A program made the position numbers and the translations under genes. A stretch of 9,845 bases of DNA from a bacterium (GTDB taxonomy: Bacteria; SZUA-79; Acidulodesulfobacterales; Acidulodesulfobacteraceae). Where the stretch lies: positions 1 through 9,845 of the forward strand of contig JAJYYS010000051.1 of the NCBI GenBank assembly GCA_021800745.1, read 5' to 3'. The notes under the pieces are model-generated. The model was not told the DNA's origin. It searched no databases and saw only the letters and a program-made list of their open reading frames with translations. Positions 1-7,408 of the stretch are shown here, in pieces. Within the stretch, counting starts at the first letter, position 1. The number at the start of each line of letters is the position of its first letter.

Positions 1-114
1 TTTTGCAAGAACTTTCGTAATTGCAGCGGTTAATGTTGTTTTGCCGTGGTCAACGTGACCTATGGTTCCTATGTTGACATGGGGCTTAGATCTGTCGAAT
101 TTCTCTTTGGACAT
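1..114 (-). CDS. tuf: Elongation factor Tu, N-terminal fragment (cut by window edge)
   Basis: EF-Tu is the cytoplasmic GTPase that carries aminoacyl-tRNA to the ribosomal A site. Only the first 38 codons lie in the window; the rest is beyond the left edge. The translated start reads [20 protein letters not shown] and continues with [18 protein letters not shown]. This contains the P-loop (G1) GHVDHGKT at residues 19-26, with the Val-Asp-His spelling characteristic of EF-Tu rather than the Ile-Asp-Ala of EF-G. The ATG at 112-114 is preceded by a perfect AGGAGG six bases upstream, which fixes the start. The gene begins 20 bases after the fusA stop, the usual last position of the str operon. Seen directly: P-loop, start and Shine-Dalgarno. 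Inferred: that the remainder is intact. Many bacteria have two tuf copies, and this window cannot show whether this one is unique. Confidence 0.96.
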   Translation of the reverse strand, partial: MSKEKFDRSKPHVNIGTIGHVDHGKTTLTAAITKVLAK

Positions 115-120
115 TTAGTT

Positions 121-126
121 CCTCCT
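121..126 (-). promoter_or_regulatory. Ribosome binding site of tuf (AGGAGG)
   Basis: The minus strand reads AGGAGG, six bases (AACTAA) before the tuf ATG. This is the most canonical Shine-Dalgarno among the str-operon genes here. It lies in the 20-base fusA-tuf gap and fits the very high EF-Tu output expected in any bacterium. It contrasts with the almost absent site in front of fusA. Confidence 0.9.
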
Positions 127-134
127 AATAATAT

Positions 135-2216
135 CTATTTACCTTGCGATTTAGCTATAATTTCTTCGGATATAACCTTGGGCACCTGCTCATATTTTAG
201 AAATTCCATAGTATAATTTGCCCTTCCCTGCGTTTTAGACCTTAAATCTGTAGAGTAACCGAACATTTGAGCCAGCGGAACCTCGGCATTTATAACCTGA
301 ATCCCGGCGCGTGCTTCTAAATTTAAAATTTTTCCTCTTCTTGAATTTAAATCTCCTATAACGTCGCCCATAAATTCTTCAGGAACTAAAACTTCTACTT
401 TCATTATAGGCTCCAGAAGTGCTGGATTAGCTTTTTTGGCTCCGTCTTTAAACGACATCGAAGCCGCAATTTTAAATGCCATCTCCGACGAATCTACGTC
501 ATGAAACGACCCGTCGAATACCGATACTTTGACATCGACCACGGGATAACCTGCTAAAACTCCGGTAGTTAAAGCCTCCGTAACGCCTTTATTTATTGCC
601 GGTATATATTCCTGCGGAATAACCCCGCCTTTAATTTTATTTACGAATTCATATCCTGCGCCTTTTCCTAACGGTTCTATCTCAAGCCATACATGTCCGT
701 ATTGACCTCTGCCGCCGGATTGGCGTATAAATTTGCCTTCGGATTCAACTTTTTTATTAATTGTTTCTTTATATGCAACCTGAGGCTTGCCCACATTTGC
801 GTCAACTTTGAATTCGCGGGTTAACCTATCTACGATTATTTCAAGATGAAGCTCGCCCATGCCCGAGATTATGGTTTGTCCTGTTTCTAAATCTGTTTTA
901 ACTCTAAACGAAGGATCTTCCACGGTCAGCTTTTGAAGAGACAGTCCTAATTTTTCTTGATCTGCTTTAGTTTTTGGCTCAATGGCGACAGAAATAACAG
1001 GATCAGGAAATTCCATAGATTCGAGAACTATAATATTTGACTCATCGCAAAGAGTATCTCCGGTGGTAGTGGTTCTTAAGCCGACGGCGGCGGCAATATC
1101 GCCCGCATGCACTTCTTTAATTTCTTCTTTTTTATTAGCATGCATTTTTAAAAGCCTTCCGATTCTTTCTTTTGAATCCTTAACAGAATTATATACATAA
1201 GAACCGGATGCAAGAACTCCGGAATAAACACGTATGTAGGTAAGCTGTCCGGTATAAGGGTCAGAGGCTATTTTAAAAGCTAAAGCCGAAAAAGGTTCGT
1301 CGTCGGACGGACGCCTTACTTCTTCCTTTTCTGTTTTAGGATTTATACCTATCATCGGCGGAACGTCGAGGGGAGAGGGTAAATAGTCCACTACCGCATC
1401 GAGTAACGGTTGAACCCCCTTATTTTTAAAAGCCGAGCCGCAAAAAACCGGAACTACTTTAAATTCTAAGGCGGCTTGTCTTATGGCTTTCTTAGCCGTC
1501 TCAACATCCACTTCTTCGCCTGCCAAATATTTTTCCATTAAACTATCGTTAAAATCGCATGCTCTTTCAATAAATTCATCATGATATTTTTTCGAATCCG
1601 CCTTATATTCTTCAGGGATATCGATAATATCGTATTCCGCACCCAGAGTTTCATCTTTATATAAATAGGCTTTCATTTTAGCAATGTCGATTATGCCTTT
1701 AAAATTCTCCTCTAATCCCATAGGAATCTGCATTACGACCGGAACGGCGTTAAGCCTTGTTCTTATCATATCGACGCATCTGAAATAATTTGCGCCCGTC
1801 CTGTCCATTTTATTGACAAAACATATCCTGGGAACTTTATATTTATCGGCCTGTCTCCATACAGTCTCCGATTGAGGTTCGACGCCTGCAACACCGTCAA
1901 AAACTGCAACGGCGCCGTCTAAAACCCTTAAAGATCTTTCGACTTCAATCGTGAAATCGACATGCCCCGGGGTATCTATTATATTTATTCTATGGTTTTT
2001 CCAGAAACAAGTCGTTGCCGCAGAAGTAATCGTTATTCCTCTTTCCTGCTCCTGCTCCATCCAATCCATGGTGGCAGTACCTTCATGCACTTCACCTATT
2101 TTATAATTAACCCCCGTATAATACAAAATTCTCTCGGTGGTAGTAGTCTTTCCGGCGTCAATGTGCGCCATTATGCCTATATTTCTGGTTTTATCTAAGG
2201 ATATTTTATCTGCCAT
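135..2216 (-). CDS. fusA: Elongation factor G
   Basis: EF-G is the ribosome-dependent GTPase that drives translocation of tRNA and mRNA after peptide transfer; with ribosome recycling factor it also splits post-termination ribosomes. The 693-residue product has the usual family length. GTPase motifs are all present: G1 AHIDAGKT at 17-24, switch I RGITITSA at 59-66, G3 DTPGH at 81-85, G4 NKMD at 135-138 and G5 GSA at 260-262. Domain II follows (about 290-400), then domain III with the SGMGELHLE stretch at about 451-459. Domain IV carries the conserved tip loop FHDVDSSE at 571-578; His572 corresponds to E. coli His583, which reaches the decoding site. Domain V forms the C-terminus. The ATG at 2214-2216 lies 11 bases after the rpsG stop and has no clear Shine-Dalgarno, which suggests translational coupling to rpsG. 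The stop is TAG. The motif set looks like ordinary EF-G rather than a paralogue such as EF-G2 or a tetracycline-resistance protein. Confidence 0.98.
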   Translation of the reverse strand: MADKISLDKTRNIGIMAHIDAGKTTTTERILYYTGVNYKIGEVHEGTATMDWMEQEQERGITITSAATTCFWKNHRINIIDTPGHVDFTIEVERSLRVLDGAVAVFDGVAGVEPQSETVWRQADKYKVPRICFVNKMDRTGANYFRCVDMIRTRLNAVPVVMQIPMGLEENFKGIIDIAKMKAYLYKDETLGAEYDIIDIPEEYKADSKKYHDEFIERACDFNDSLMEKYLAGEEVDVETAKKAIRQAALEFKVVPVFCGSAFKNKGVQPLLDAVVDYLPSPLDVPPMIGINPKTEKEEVRRPSDDEPFSALAFKIASDPYTGQLTYIRVYSGVLASGSYVYNSVKDSKERIGRLLKMHANKKEEIKEVHAGDIAAAVGLRTTTTGDTLCDESNIIVLESMEFPDPVISVAIEPKTKADQEKLGLSLQKLTVEDPSFRVKTDLETGQTIISGMGELHLEIIVDRLTREFKVDANVGKPQVAYKETINKKVESEGKFIRQSGGRGQYGHVWLEIEPLGKGAGYEFVNKIKGGVIPQEYIPAINKGVTEALTTGVLAGYPVVDVKVSVFDGSFHDVDSSEMAFKIAASMSFKDGAKKANPALLEPIMKVEVLVPEEFMGDVIGDLNSRRGKILNLEARAGIQVINAEVPLAQMFGYSTDLRSKTQGRANYTMEFLKYEQVPKVISEEIIAKSQGK

Positions 2217-2227
2217 TTATAAACCCA

Positions 2228-2698
2228 TTACCATTTAAAATGAGCAAAAGCTTTATTCGCTTCAGCCATTTTAAAAGTATCCTCCTTCTTTTTAATTGAA
2301 CTGCCTCTATTGTTTGCCGCATCCAATATCTCAAGAGCTAAGTTTTCTTCCATAGACTTCTCGTTTCTTGACCTTGCATAGCCGATAATCCACCTGATCG
2401 CCAGATATAATCTTCTGTCGGCTCTAACTTCCACAGGAACTTGATAGTTTGAACCGCCTATTCTTCTAGCTTTAACCTCTAAAACGGGCTTCACGTTTTC
2501 AATGGCCTGCTTAAAAATCTTAAATCCGTCGTCTTTGGTTTTTTCGGAAATGATGTCAAGGGAACCATAAAATATTTTTTCGCTTATACTTTTTTTTCCG
2601 TCATACATAAGTTTATTTAAAAACTTCTGCACCACTTTATCATTGAACTTTGGATCGCCTTCAACGACTCTTTTAACAGCTCTTTTTCTTCGGGACAA
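2228..2698 (-). CDS. rpsG: 30S ribosomal protein S7 (TTG start)
   Basis: S7 binds the 3' major domain of 16S rRNA, nucleates assembly of the 30S head and contacts tRNA at the E site. The 156-residue product has the standard bacterial length. Recognisable parts are the basic N-terminus [10 protein letters not shown], the DGKKS segment at 33-37, the beta-hairpin region [12 protein letters not shown] at 81-92 that leans toward the E site, and the C-terminal block [13 protein letters not shown]. The start codon is TTG (complement of 2696-2698): AAGGAG sits seven bases upstream, the protein aligns from this residue with the family start, and the next in-frame Met is residue 31, inside the conserved core. 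The gene follows rpsL after 43 bases and precedes fusA by 11. In E. coli S7 feeds back on the str mRNA by binding between rpsL and rpsG. The gap here is short and shows only a tiny possible hairpin, so I cannot claim the same control. Confidence 0.98.
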   Translation of the reverse strand: MSRRKRAVKRVVEGDPKFNDKVVQKFLNKLMYDGKKSISEKIFYGSLDIISEKTKDDGFKIFKQAIENVKPVLEVKARRIGGSNYQVPVEVRADRRLYLAIRWIIGYARSRNEKSMEENLALEILDAANNRGSSIKKKEDTFKMAEANKAFAHFKW

Positions 2699-2705
2699 TT
2701 TTCCG

Positions 2706-2711
2706 CTCCTT
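2706..2711 (-). promoter_or_regulatory. Ribosome binding site of rpsG, deciding a TTG start
   Basis: The minus strand reads AAGGAG, seven bases before a TTG codon. There is no ATG or GTG at a usable distance that keeps the family N-terminus, so this site fixes TTG as the rpsG start. A strong Shine-Dalgarno paired with a weak start codon may offset one another; that is inference. Confidence 0.85.
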
Positions 2712-2741
2712 ACTTTAACACGTTATTTTTCTATGTTTTAT

Positions 2742-3113
2742 TTATTTAGCCCTTTTAGTGCCGTACTTCGACCTGCTTTGTTTTCTTCCGTTAACGCCCA
2801 CGCAATCAAGTGCTCCCCTTATTATATGGTATCTGACGCCCGGCAGATCTTTTACTCTTCCGCCCCTTATTAACACAACCGAATGTTCCTGTAAATTATG
2901 CCCTTCTCCCGGAATATAAGTAGTTACTTCCATTCCGTTGGTTAATTTAACCCTCGCCACTTTTCTGAGAGCGGAGTTCGGTTTTTTAGGGGTTGTCGTG
3001 TAAACCCTGACACAGACCCCTCTCTTTTGAGGCGAACCCTTTAATGCCGGAGAAGATGTCTTTTTGGCAACTTTTTTCCTTGCATTCCTGATTAACTGAT
3101 TTATGGTCGGCAC
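2742..3113 (-). CDS. rpsL: 30S ribosomal protein S12 (GTG start)
   Basis: S12 sits at the decoding centre of the 30S subunit and influences decoding accuracy; it is the classical target of streptomycin-resistance mutations. The 123-residue product matches the family length. It has the signature [10 protein letters not shown] at 39-48 and [13 protein letters not shown] at 84-96. Lys43 and Lys88 (full-length numbering), the usual streptomycin-resistance sites, are both Lys, so the gene is wild-type at those positions. Asp89, the residue beta-methylthiolated by RimO in E. coli, is conserved. The start codon is GTG (complement of 3111-3113) with AAGGAG five bases upstream; the family N-terminus MPTINQL begins exactly here. 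It is the first gene of the str block, lies 91 bases downstream of rpoC, and has its own near-consensus promoter in that gap. Stop is TAA. Confidence 0.98.
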   Translation of the reverse strand: MPTINQLIRNARKKVAKKTSSPALKGSPQKRGVCVRVYTTTPKKPNSALRKVARVKLTNGMEVTTYIPGEGHNLQEHSVVLIRGGRVKDLPGVRYHIIRGALDCVGVNGRKQSRSKYGTKRAK

Positions 3114-3118
3114 TTTTA

Positions 3119-3124
3119 CTCCTT
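3119..3124 (-). promoter_or_regulatory. Ribosome binding site of rpsL, deciding a GTG start
   Basis: The minus strand reads AAGGAG with five bases (TAAAA) before the GTG codon that begins the conserved S12 N-terminus. No in-frame ATG lies nearby, so this motif fixes the GTG start. Confidence 0.85.
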
Positions 3125-3159
3125 TTATTTATTTTTATAACTAATTAGTGGAATTTAAG

Positions 3160-3188
3160 ATTTTAATATTTAATTAATTTTTTGTCAA
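3160..3188 (-). promoter_or_regulatory. Sigma-70-type promoter reading into rpsL
   Basis: On the minus strand a perfect -35 hexamer TTGACA (complement of 3183-3188) is followed, after exactly 17 bases, by TAAAAT (complement of 3160-3165), which matches the TATAAT consensus at 5 of 6 positions. The sequence upstream of the -35 is rich in A runs, like an UP element, and reaches back to the rpoC stop codon. Transcription would start near 3153, giving a leader of about 40 bases before the rpsL GTG. The region downstream of the -10 is AT-rich (CTTAAATT). The match to consensus and the position between two highly expressed blocks make this a strong call, although AT-rich DNA raises the chance of fortuitous -10 matches. 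Confidence 0.8.
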
Positions 3189-3204
3189 CATATTTTTTGT
3201 ATTT

Positions 3205-6200
3205 TTATATCTCATCGACATCAAGATGCGAATATTTTTTAAAGCCCGTTCCGGCAGGTATTAATCTCCCCATAATAACATTCTCTTTCAGGCCTTTTAA
3301 ATTGTCGATTTTACAATGAATAGCAGCTTCGGTTAAAACCTTCGTGGTTTCCTGAAAAGATGCCGCGGAGATAAAACTTTCCGTGCTCAGCGACGCCTTT
3401 GTTATACCCATCAATTCAGGCTCTGCAATAGCAGGAGTTCCGCCTTCCCCGATTATTCTCTCGTTTTCCGCATCAAACACGTTTTTATCTATTACTTCGT
3501 CTTCAAGAAATCTTGAGTCGCCGGAGTTTTTAATTCTAACGTTTTTAAGCATTTGCTTGACGATAACTTCTATATGTTTGTCGTTGATTTTAACGCCTTG
3601 AAGCCTGTAAACTTCCTGAATTTCATCGACCAAAAATTTTGCAAGCTCTTTTTCTCCAAGAACTTTCAGTATATCATGGGGATTAGGCGATCCGTCCATA
3701 AGCGGCTCTCCGGCGTTTACGTAATCTCCTTCGTGAACGCTGACAAGCTTTCCTTTAGGAATAAGATATTCTCTCGGTTCCCCGTGAGGAGGGGTTATAA
3801 CGACACGCCTTTTCCCCTTAAAATCACGTCCAAAAGATACTTTTCCGCTTATCTCCGTGATAACCGCCCATTCCTTAGGCTTTCTTGCCTCAAAGAGCTC
3901 TACGACTTTCGGTAAACCGCCCGTGATATCTTTAGTTTTTGTGGTTTCTCTTGGAATTCTTGCAATTATATCCCCTGCAAAGATTTCGTCTCCTTCCTGA
4001 ACGGACAGATGAGCGCCTATAGGCATTAAATATGATTTTTCTTGATGCGCCGATTTAATTACTATCTTAGGTCTTAAGGTCTGATCTCTCGACTCGATAA
4101 TTACTCTTCTGGATAGTCCGGTGGTTTCGTCAACCTGCTCCTGCATTGTTTCATTTTCCCTAATATCGTCGTATTTAATTTTACCGGATATATCTGAGAT
4201 TATAGGATTAATATATGAATCCCAATCCGCCAAGAGAGTGTTCTTTTTAACAGCGGAGTCAGGTTCAACTTTAATTTTTGAACCGTAAGTCAGTTGAATT
4301 TTTTCCAATTCCCTTCCTAAATCATCTACTATAATTATAGCGCCGTTTTTATTCATTACGACATATTCTTTATCTCTGTTTTTAATAACGTTAAGATTCT
4401 GAAACTTAACCGTGCCGTCGTATTTATTTTCTATACTTGTCTGTTCGGTTCTTCTTGATGCGGTACCCCCGACATGGAATGTTCTCATTGTGAGCTGCGT
4501 TCCCGGTTCTCCTATAGACTGTGCCGCCATAACGCCTATAGCTTCGCCTATGTTAACCAAATGTCCTCTGGCCAGATCTCTCCCATAACACTTTATGCAA
4601 ACCCCTGTTTTAGCTTTACATGTTAATACCGACCTAATTTTAACGCTCTCTATATGAGCGTTCCCTATTTTACTCGAATGGGATTCCTGAATTTCTTCAT
4701 TAGCCTTGATGATTAGTTCGCTCGAAAATGGATCTATAATATCCTCCAGGGCAACTCTTCCCAGTATTCTTTCTTCAATAGGCTCTATTGTTTCTCCGCT
4801 TTCAACCAGCGTGGACACGACTATGCCGTCCATCGTGCCGCAATCCTGTTCCGTTATAATATTATCCTGGGAAACATCCACTAACCTTCTTGTTAAATAA
4901 CCGGAATTAGCCGTTTTTAAGGCGGTATCAGCCAATCCTTTTCTTGCTCCGTGGGTAGATATAAAATATTGCAAAACAGTTAATCCTTCCCTGAAATTTG
5001 CGGTTATAGGCGTTTCTATAATTTCACCTGACGGCTTAGCCATCAATCCTCTCATACCGGCAAGCTGCCTGATTTGGGTTTCGGAACCTCTTGAGCCGGA
5101 ATCGGCCATGATAAAAATTGAATTAAAACTTTTCCCATGCATTTTTTTCTTTTTATTTGTGTCGGAATATTCCTGCGTTCCCAATTTATTCATCATAACC
5201 CCGCCGATCTCATCGGTAGCGTTAGCCCATGTATCCACAACTTTATTGTATCTCTCTCCGTTAGTTATTAAACCTTCTTTATAACTGTTTTCAATCTCTT
5301 CAACAGTTTTTGTCGCAAATTTAATAATCTTATTTTTTTCTGTCGGAACCTCCATATCGCTTATGCATATGGATATACCGGATTTAGTCGAATATTCATA
5401 ACCCATAGATTTTAGTTTATCGGCAAGAATAACGGTCTTTTTTGGACCGCAAACCCTGAAAGCATAGTCAATTAAATTTGTAATCTCTTTTTTAGACATT
5501 ACCGTATTTATTAAATCAAATGCGATTTCTTCAGGAATTATTTCATAAAGTATAACCCTGCCTACCGTGGTCGTCTCTATTTTATTGTTAATTCTAACCT
5601 TTATACGGGCATGCAGACTGACATGTCCGTTATCGTAAGCAAATTTAACTTCGTCCGGGTCGGAAAAAATCTTATCCTCTCCTTTTACGTAAGGCATCTC
5701 GCGGGTCATATAATATAAACCTAAAACTATATCCTGTGACGGAACTATAATAGGCTTGCCGCTTGCGGGCGACAATATATTATTGGTGGCCATCATAAGC
5801 ACTCTTGCTTCTACCTGCGCCTCTATCGAAAGCGGAACATGCACCGCCATCTGGTCTCCGTCAAAATCTGCGTTAAATGCGGCGCATACAAGAGGATGCA
5901 GATGTATCGCTTTCCCTTCTACCAATATTGGCTCAAATGCCTGTATTCCAAGCCTATGCAAAGTGGGCGCCCTGTTTAACATTACCGGATGCTCTTTAAT
6001 AACCTCTTCCAGCACGTCAAAAACTTCCGGCGCTTCTTTATCTACCAGCTTTTTTGTGGTCTTAAGAGTATCGGTAACTCCTTTTTGCAATAACTTATTA
6101 AATATAAACGGCTTAAAAAGCTCTATGGCCATTTTTTTAGGAAGACCGCATTGATGAAGCTTTAATTCCGGACCGACCACTATAACCGACCTTCCTGAAT

Positions 6201-7407
6201 AATCTACTCTTTTGCCGAGAAGATTAAGCCTGAATCTGCCGGTCTTGCCTTTTAACATATCGCTTAGGGATTTAAGCGGCCTTCTGTTCGACCCCATTAT
6301 TACGCGGCCGCGCCTTCCGTTATCAAAAAGCGCATCTACCGCTTCCTGAAGCATTCTTTTTTCATTTTTAATAATAATTTCCGGCGCGGAAAGCTCCATT
6401 AACTTCTTCAGCCTGTTGTTTCTATTTATAACTCTCCTATATAAATCATTCAGGTCGGAGCTTGCGAACCTTCCGCCCTCAAGAGGAACTAACGGGCGCA
6501 AATCCGGCGGAATTACCGGAATAACGTCTAAAATCATCCATTCGGGCTTATTTCCCGACGTCCTGAACGCTTCAATCAATTTAAGCTGTTTTGCCAGTTT
6601 TTTCTTTTTAATACCGTTAGGTAGGCCGGCTATTTCTTCCTTAAGACTTTTGGACAAGGATTCCAGGTCTATGCCTTTAAGTAATTCTTTTAACGCTTCA
6701 GCGCCTATGCCCGCCTTAAAACTATAACCTTCTTTTTGAATTTTTTGATAATTTTCTTCGCTTATTAAATCCTTATACTTTAATCCTATCTTTAAGGCAT
6801 CTCCCGGTTCAAGAACCACATATGCTTCAAAATAAAGAATTCTTTCTATATCTTTCAAGGTCATATCGAGAATACTTCCGATTCTCGACGGAAGACTTTT
6901 AAAAAACCATATATGAGCTACCGGAGAAGCAAGTTCGATGTGGCCGAGCCTTTCTCTCCTTACTTTGGACGAAATGACTTCAACGCCGCATTTTTCGCAT
7001 ACGATGCCGTGATGCTTCATTCTCTTATATTTTCCACAGTTGCACTCGTAATCTTTAATGGGACCAAAAATCCTTGCGCAAAAAAGTCCGTCTCTTTCCG
7101 GCTTTAATGTCCTATAGTTAATTGTCTCGGGTTTTTTAACCTCGCCGTGAGACCATTTTTTTATGGCGTCAGGCGAAGCTATGCCGAGTTTTATCGAATT
7201 AAAACTTAGAGGATCTTTAATTCCTTCACGGTCGTTTAAAAAGAAATCGCCTTTATTGGCGCCATCGAACAACTTTTTAAGGTCTAATTCTTTTTCTCCG
7301 GCAGCTTCTATCTCTTCTTCATCCTCGGAAATATCGTTCAAGCTGACCGTAAGCGTATTATCGACGTCTTTATTATTATATTCTTCTAAATTTTCATCAA
7401 ACGACAT
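3205..7407 (-). CDS. rpoC: DNA-directed RNA polymerase subunit beta-prime
   Basis: Beta-prime is the largest RNA polymerase subunit and supplies the catalytic magnesium site, the clamp and the trigger loop. The 1400-residue product is complete. In order: an acidic N-terminal extension (about 1-52), the zinc ribbon with Cys122, Cys124, Cys137 and Cys140, the clamp and rudder region, the catalytic NADFDGD at 512-518 (Asp514, 516, 518), a second zinc site formed by Cys856, Cys930, Cys937 and Cys940, the trigger loop beginning around [15 protein letters not shown] at 964-978, an SI3-type insertion at about 985-1157, then the conserved C-terminal part LFEARKPKE to RLIPAGTG. Compared with E. coli (1407 aa) the N-terminus is about 52 residues longer, SI3 is somewhat shorter and the C-terminal tail after PAGTG is about 30 residues shorter. 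The ATG at 7405-7407 lies one base after the rpoB stop with AAAGGAGG six bases upstream, so the two subunits are probably translationally coupled. Stop is TAA. Confidence 0.99.
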   Translation of the reverse strand: MSFDENLEEYNNKDVDNTLTVSLNDISEDEEEIEAAGEKELDLKKLFDGANKGDFFLNDREGIKDPLSFNSIKLGIASPDAIKKWSHGEVKKPETINYRTLKPERDGLFCARIFGPIKDYECNCGKYKRMKHHGIVCEKCGVEVISSKVRRERLGHIELASPVAHIWFFKSLPSRIGSILDMTLKDIERILYFEAYVVLEPGDALKIGLKYKDLISEENYQKIQKEGYSFKAGIGAEALKELLKGIDLESLSKSLKEEIAGLPNGIKKKKLAKQLKLIEAFRTSGNKPEWMILDVIPVIPPDLRPLVPLEGGRFASSDLNDLYRRVINRNNRLKKLMELSAPEIIIKNEKRMLQEAVDALFDNGRRGRVIMGSNRRPLKSLSDMLKGKTGRFRLNLLGKRVDYSGRSVIVVGPELKLHQCGLPKKMAIELFKPFIFNKLLQKGVTDTLKTTKKLVDKEAPEVFDVLEEVIKEHPVMLNRAPTLHRLGIQAFEPILVEGKAIHLHPLVCAAFNADFDGDQMAVHVPLSIEAQVEARVLMMATNNILSPASGKPIIVPSQDIVLGLYYMTREMPYVKGEDKIFSDPDEVKFAYDNGHVSLHARIKVRINNKIETTTVGRVILYEIIPEEIAFDLINTVMSKKEITNLIDYAFRVCGPKKTVILADKLKSMGYEYSTKSGISICISDMEVPTEKNKIIKFATKTVEEIENSYKEGLITNGERYNKVVDTWANATDEIGGVMMNKLGTQEYSDTNKKKKMHGKSFNSIFIMADSGSRGSETQIRQLAGMRGLMAKPSGEIIETPITANFREGLTVLQYFISTHGARKGLADTALKTANSGYLTRRLVDVSQDNIITEQDCGTMDGIVVSTLVESGETIEPIEERILGRVALEDIIDPFSSELIIKANEEIQESHSSKIGNAHIESVKIRSVLTCKAKTGVCIKCYGRDLARGHLVNIGEAIGVMAAQSIGEPGTQLTMRTFHVGGTASRRTEQTSIENKYDGTVKFQNLNVIKNRDKEYVVMNKNGAIIIVDDLGRELEKIQLTYGSKIKVEPDSAVKKNTLLADWDSYINPIISDISGKIKYDDIRENETMQEQVDETTGLSRRVIIESRDQTLRPKIVIKSAHQEKSYLMPIGAHLSVQEGDEIFAGDIIARIPRETTKTKDITGGLPKVVELFEARKPKEWAVITEISGKVSFGRDFKGKRRVVITPPHGEPREYLIPKGKLVSVHEGDYVNAGEPLMDGSPNPHDILKVLGEKELAKFLVDEIQEVYRLQGVKINDKHIEVIVKQMLKNVRIKNSGDSRFLEDEVIDKNVFDAENERIIGEGGTPAIAEPELMGITKASLSTESFISAASFQETTKVLTEAAIHCKIDNLKGLKENVIMGRLIPAGTGFKKYSHLDVDEI
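3937..4455 (-). other. SI3-type insertion in the RpoC trigger loop (protein-level region)
   Basis: Residues about 985-1157 of RpoC interrupt the trigger loop between TFHVGGTAS and TKDITGGLP. This is the place where proteobacterial beta-prime carries SI3 (about 188 residues in E. coli). Recognisable SI3 pieces include [10 protein letters not shown] at about 1093-1102 and the [13 protein letters not shown] stretch at about 1058-1070. In E. coli SI3 consists of sandwich-barrel hybrid motifs and moves as the trigger loop folds. Its presence argues against Firmicutes, Actinobacteria and Thermus-type polymerases. Edges are approximate because they were set by eye. Confidence 0.8.
7252..7407 (-). 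other. Acidic N-terminal extension of RpoC (protein-level region)
   Basis: The first 50 or so residues of RpoC precede the part that aligns with E. coli beta-prime. I count 17 Asp or Glu and 4 Lys among residues 1-50, with an acid-rich stretch [14 protein letters not shown] at 27-40. Conserved sequence begins around [15 protein letters not shown] at 65-79. There is no alternative Met before residue 130, and the strong ribosome binding site lies in front of the upstream ATG, so the extension is translated rather than a wrong start call. I do not recognise a domain in it. Confidence 0.8.
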
Positions 7408-7408
7408 T

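Noticed and set aside
2699..2741. Possible S7 autoregulatory RNA structure between rpsL and rpsG
   Set aside because: The gap is only 43 bases and AT-rich. The sole inverted repeat is TAAC-GT-GTTA with a two-base loop, and I see no resemblance to a 16S rRNA S7-binding site.
3166..3182. AT-rich inverted sequence (TTAATTAA) as a possible terminator after rpoC
   Set aside because: It has no GC stem and lies between the -35 and -10 hexamers of the predicted rpsL promoter. It would not form a stable intrinsic terminator.
3553..3915. Plus-strand open frame of 120 codons opposite the 3' part of rpoC
   Set aside because: It covers conserved beta-prime sequence on the other strand, and I saw no ribosome binding site or domain to support it.
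5756..6154. Plus-strand open frame of 132 codons opposite rpoC
   Set aside because: It lies wholly antisense to the most conserved part of rpoC (the NADFDGD region), has a low-complexity Ser/Ala/Thr-rich product and no recognisable domain. It is a shadow frame.
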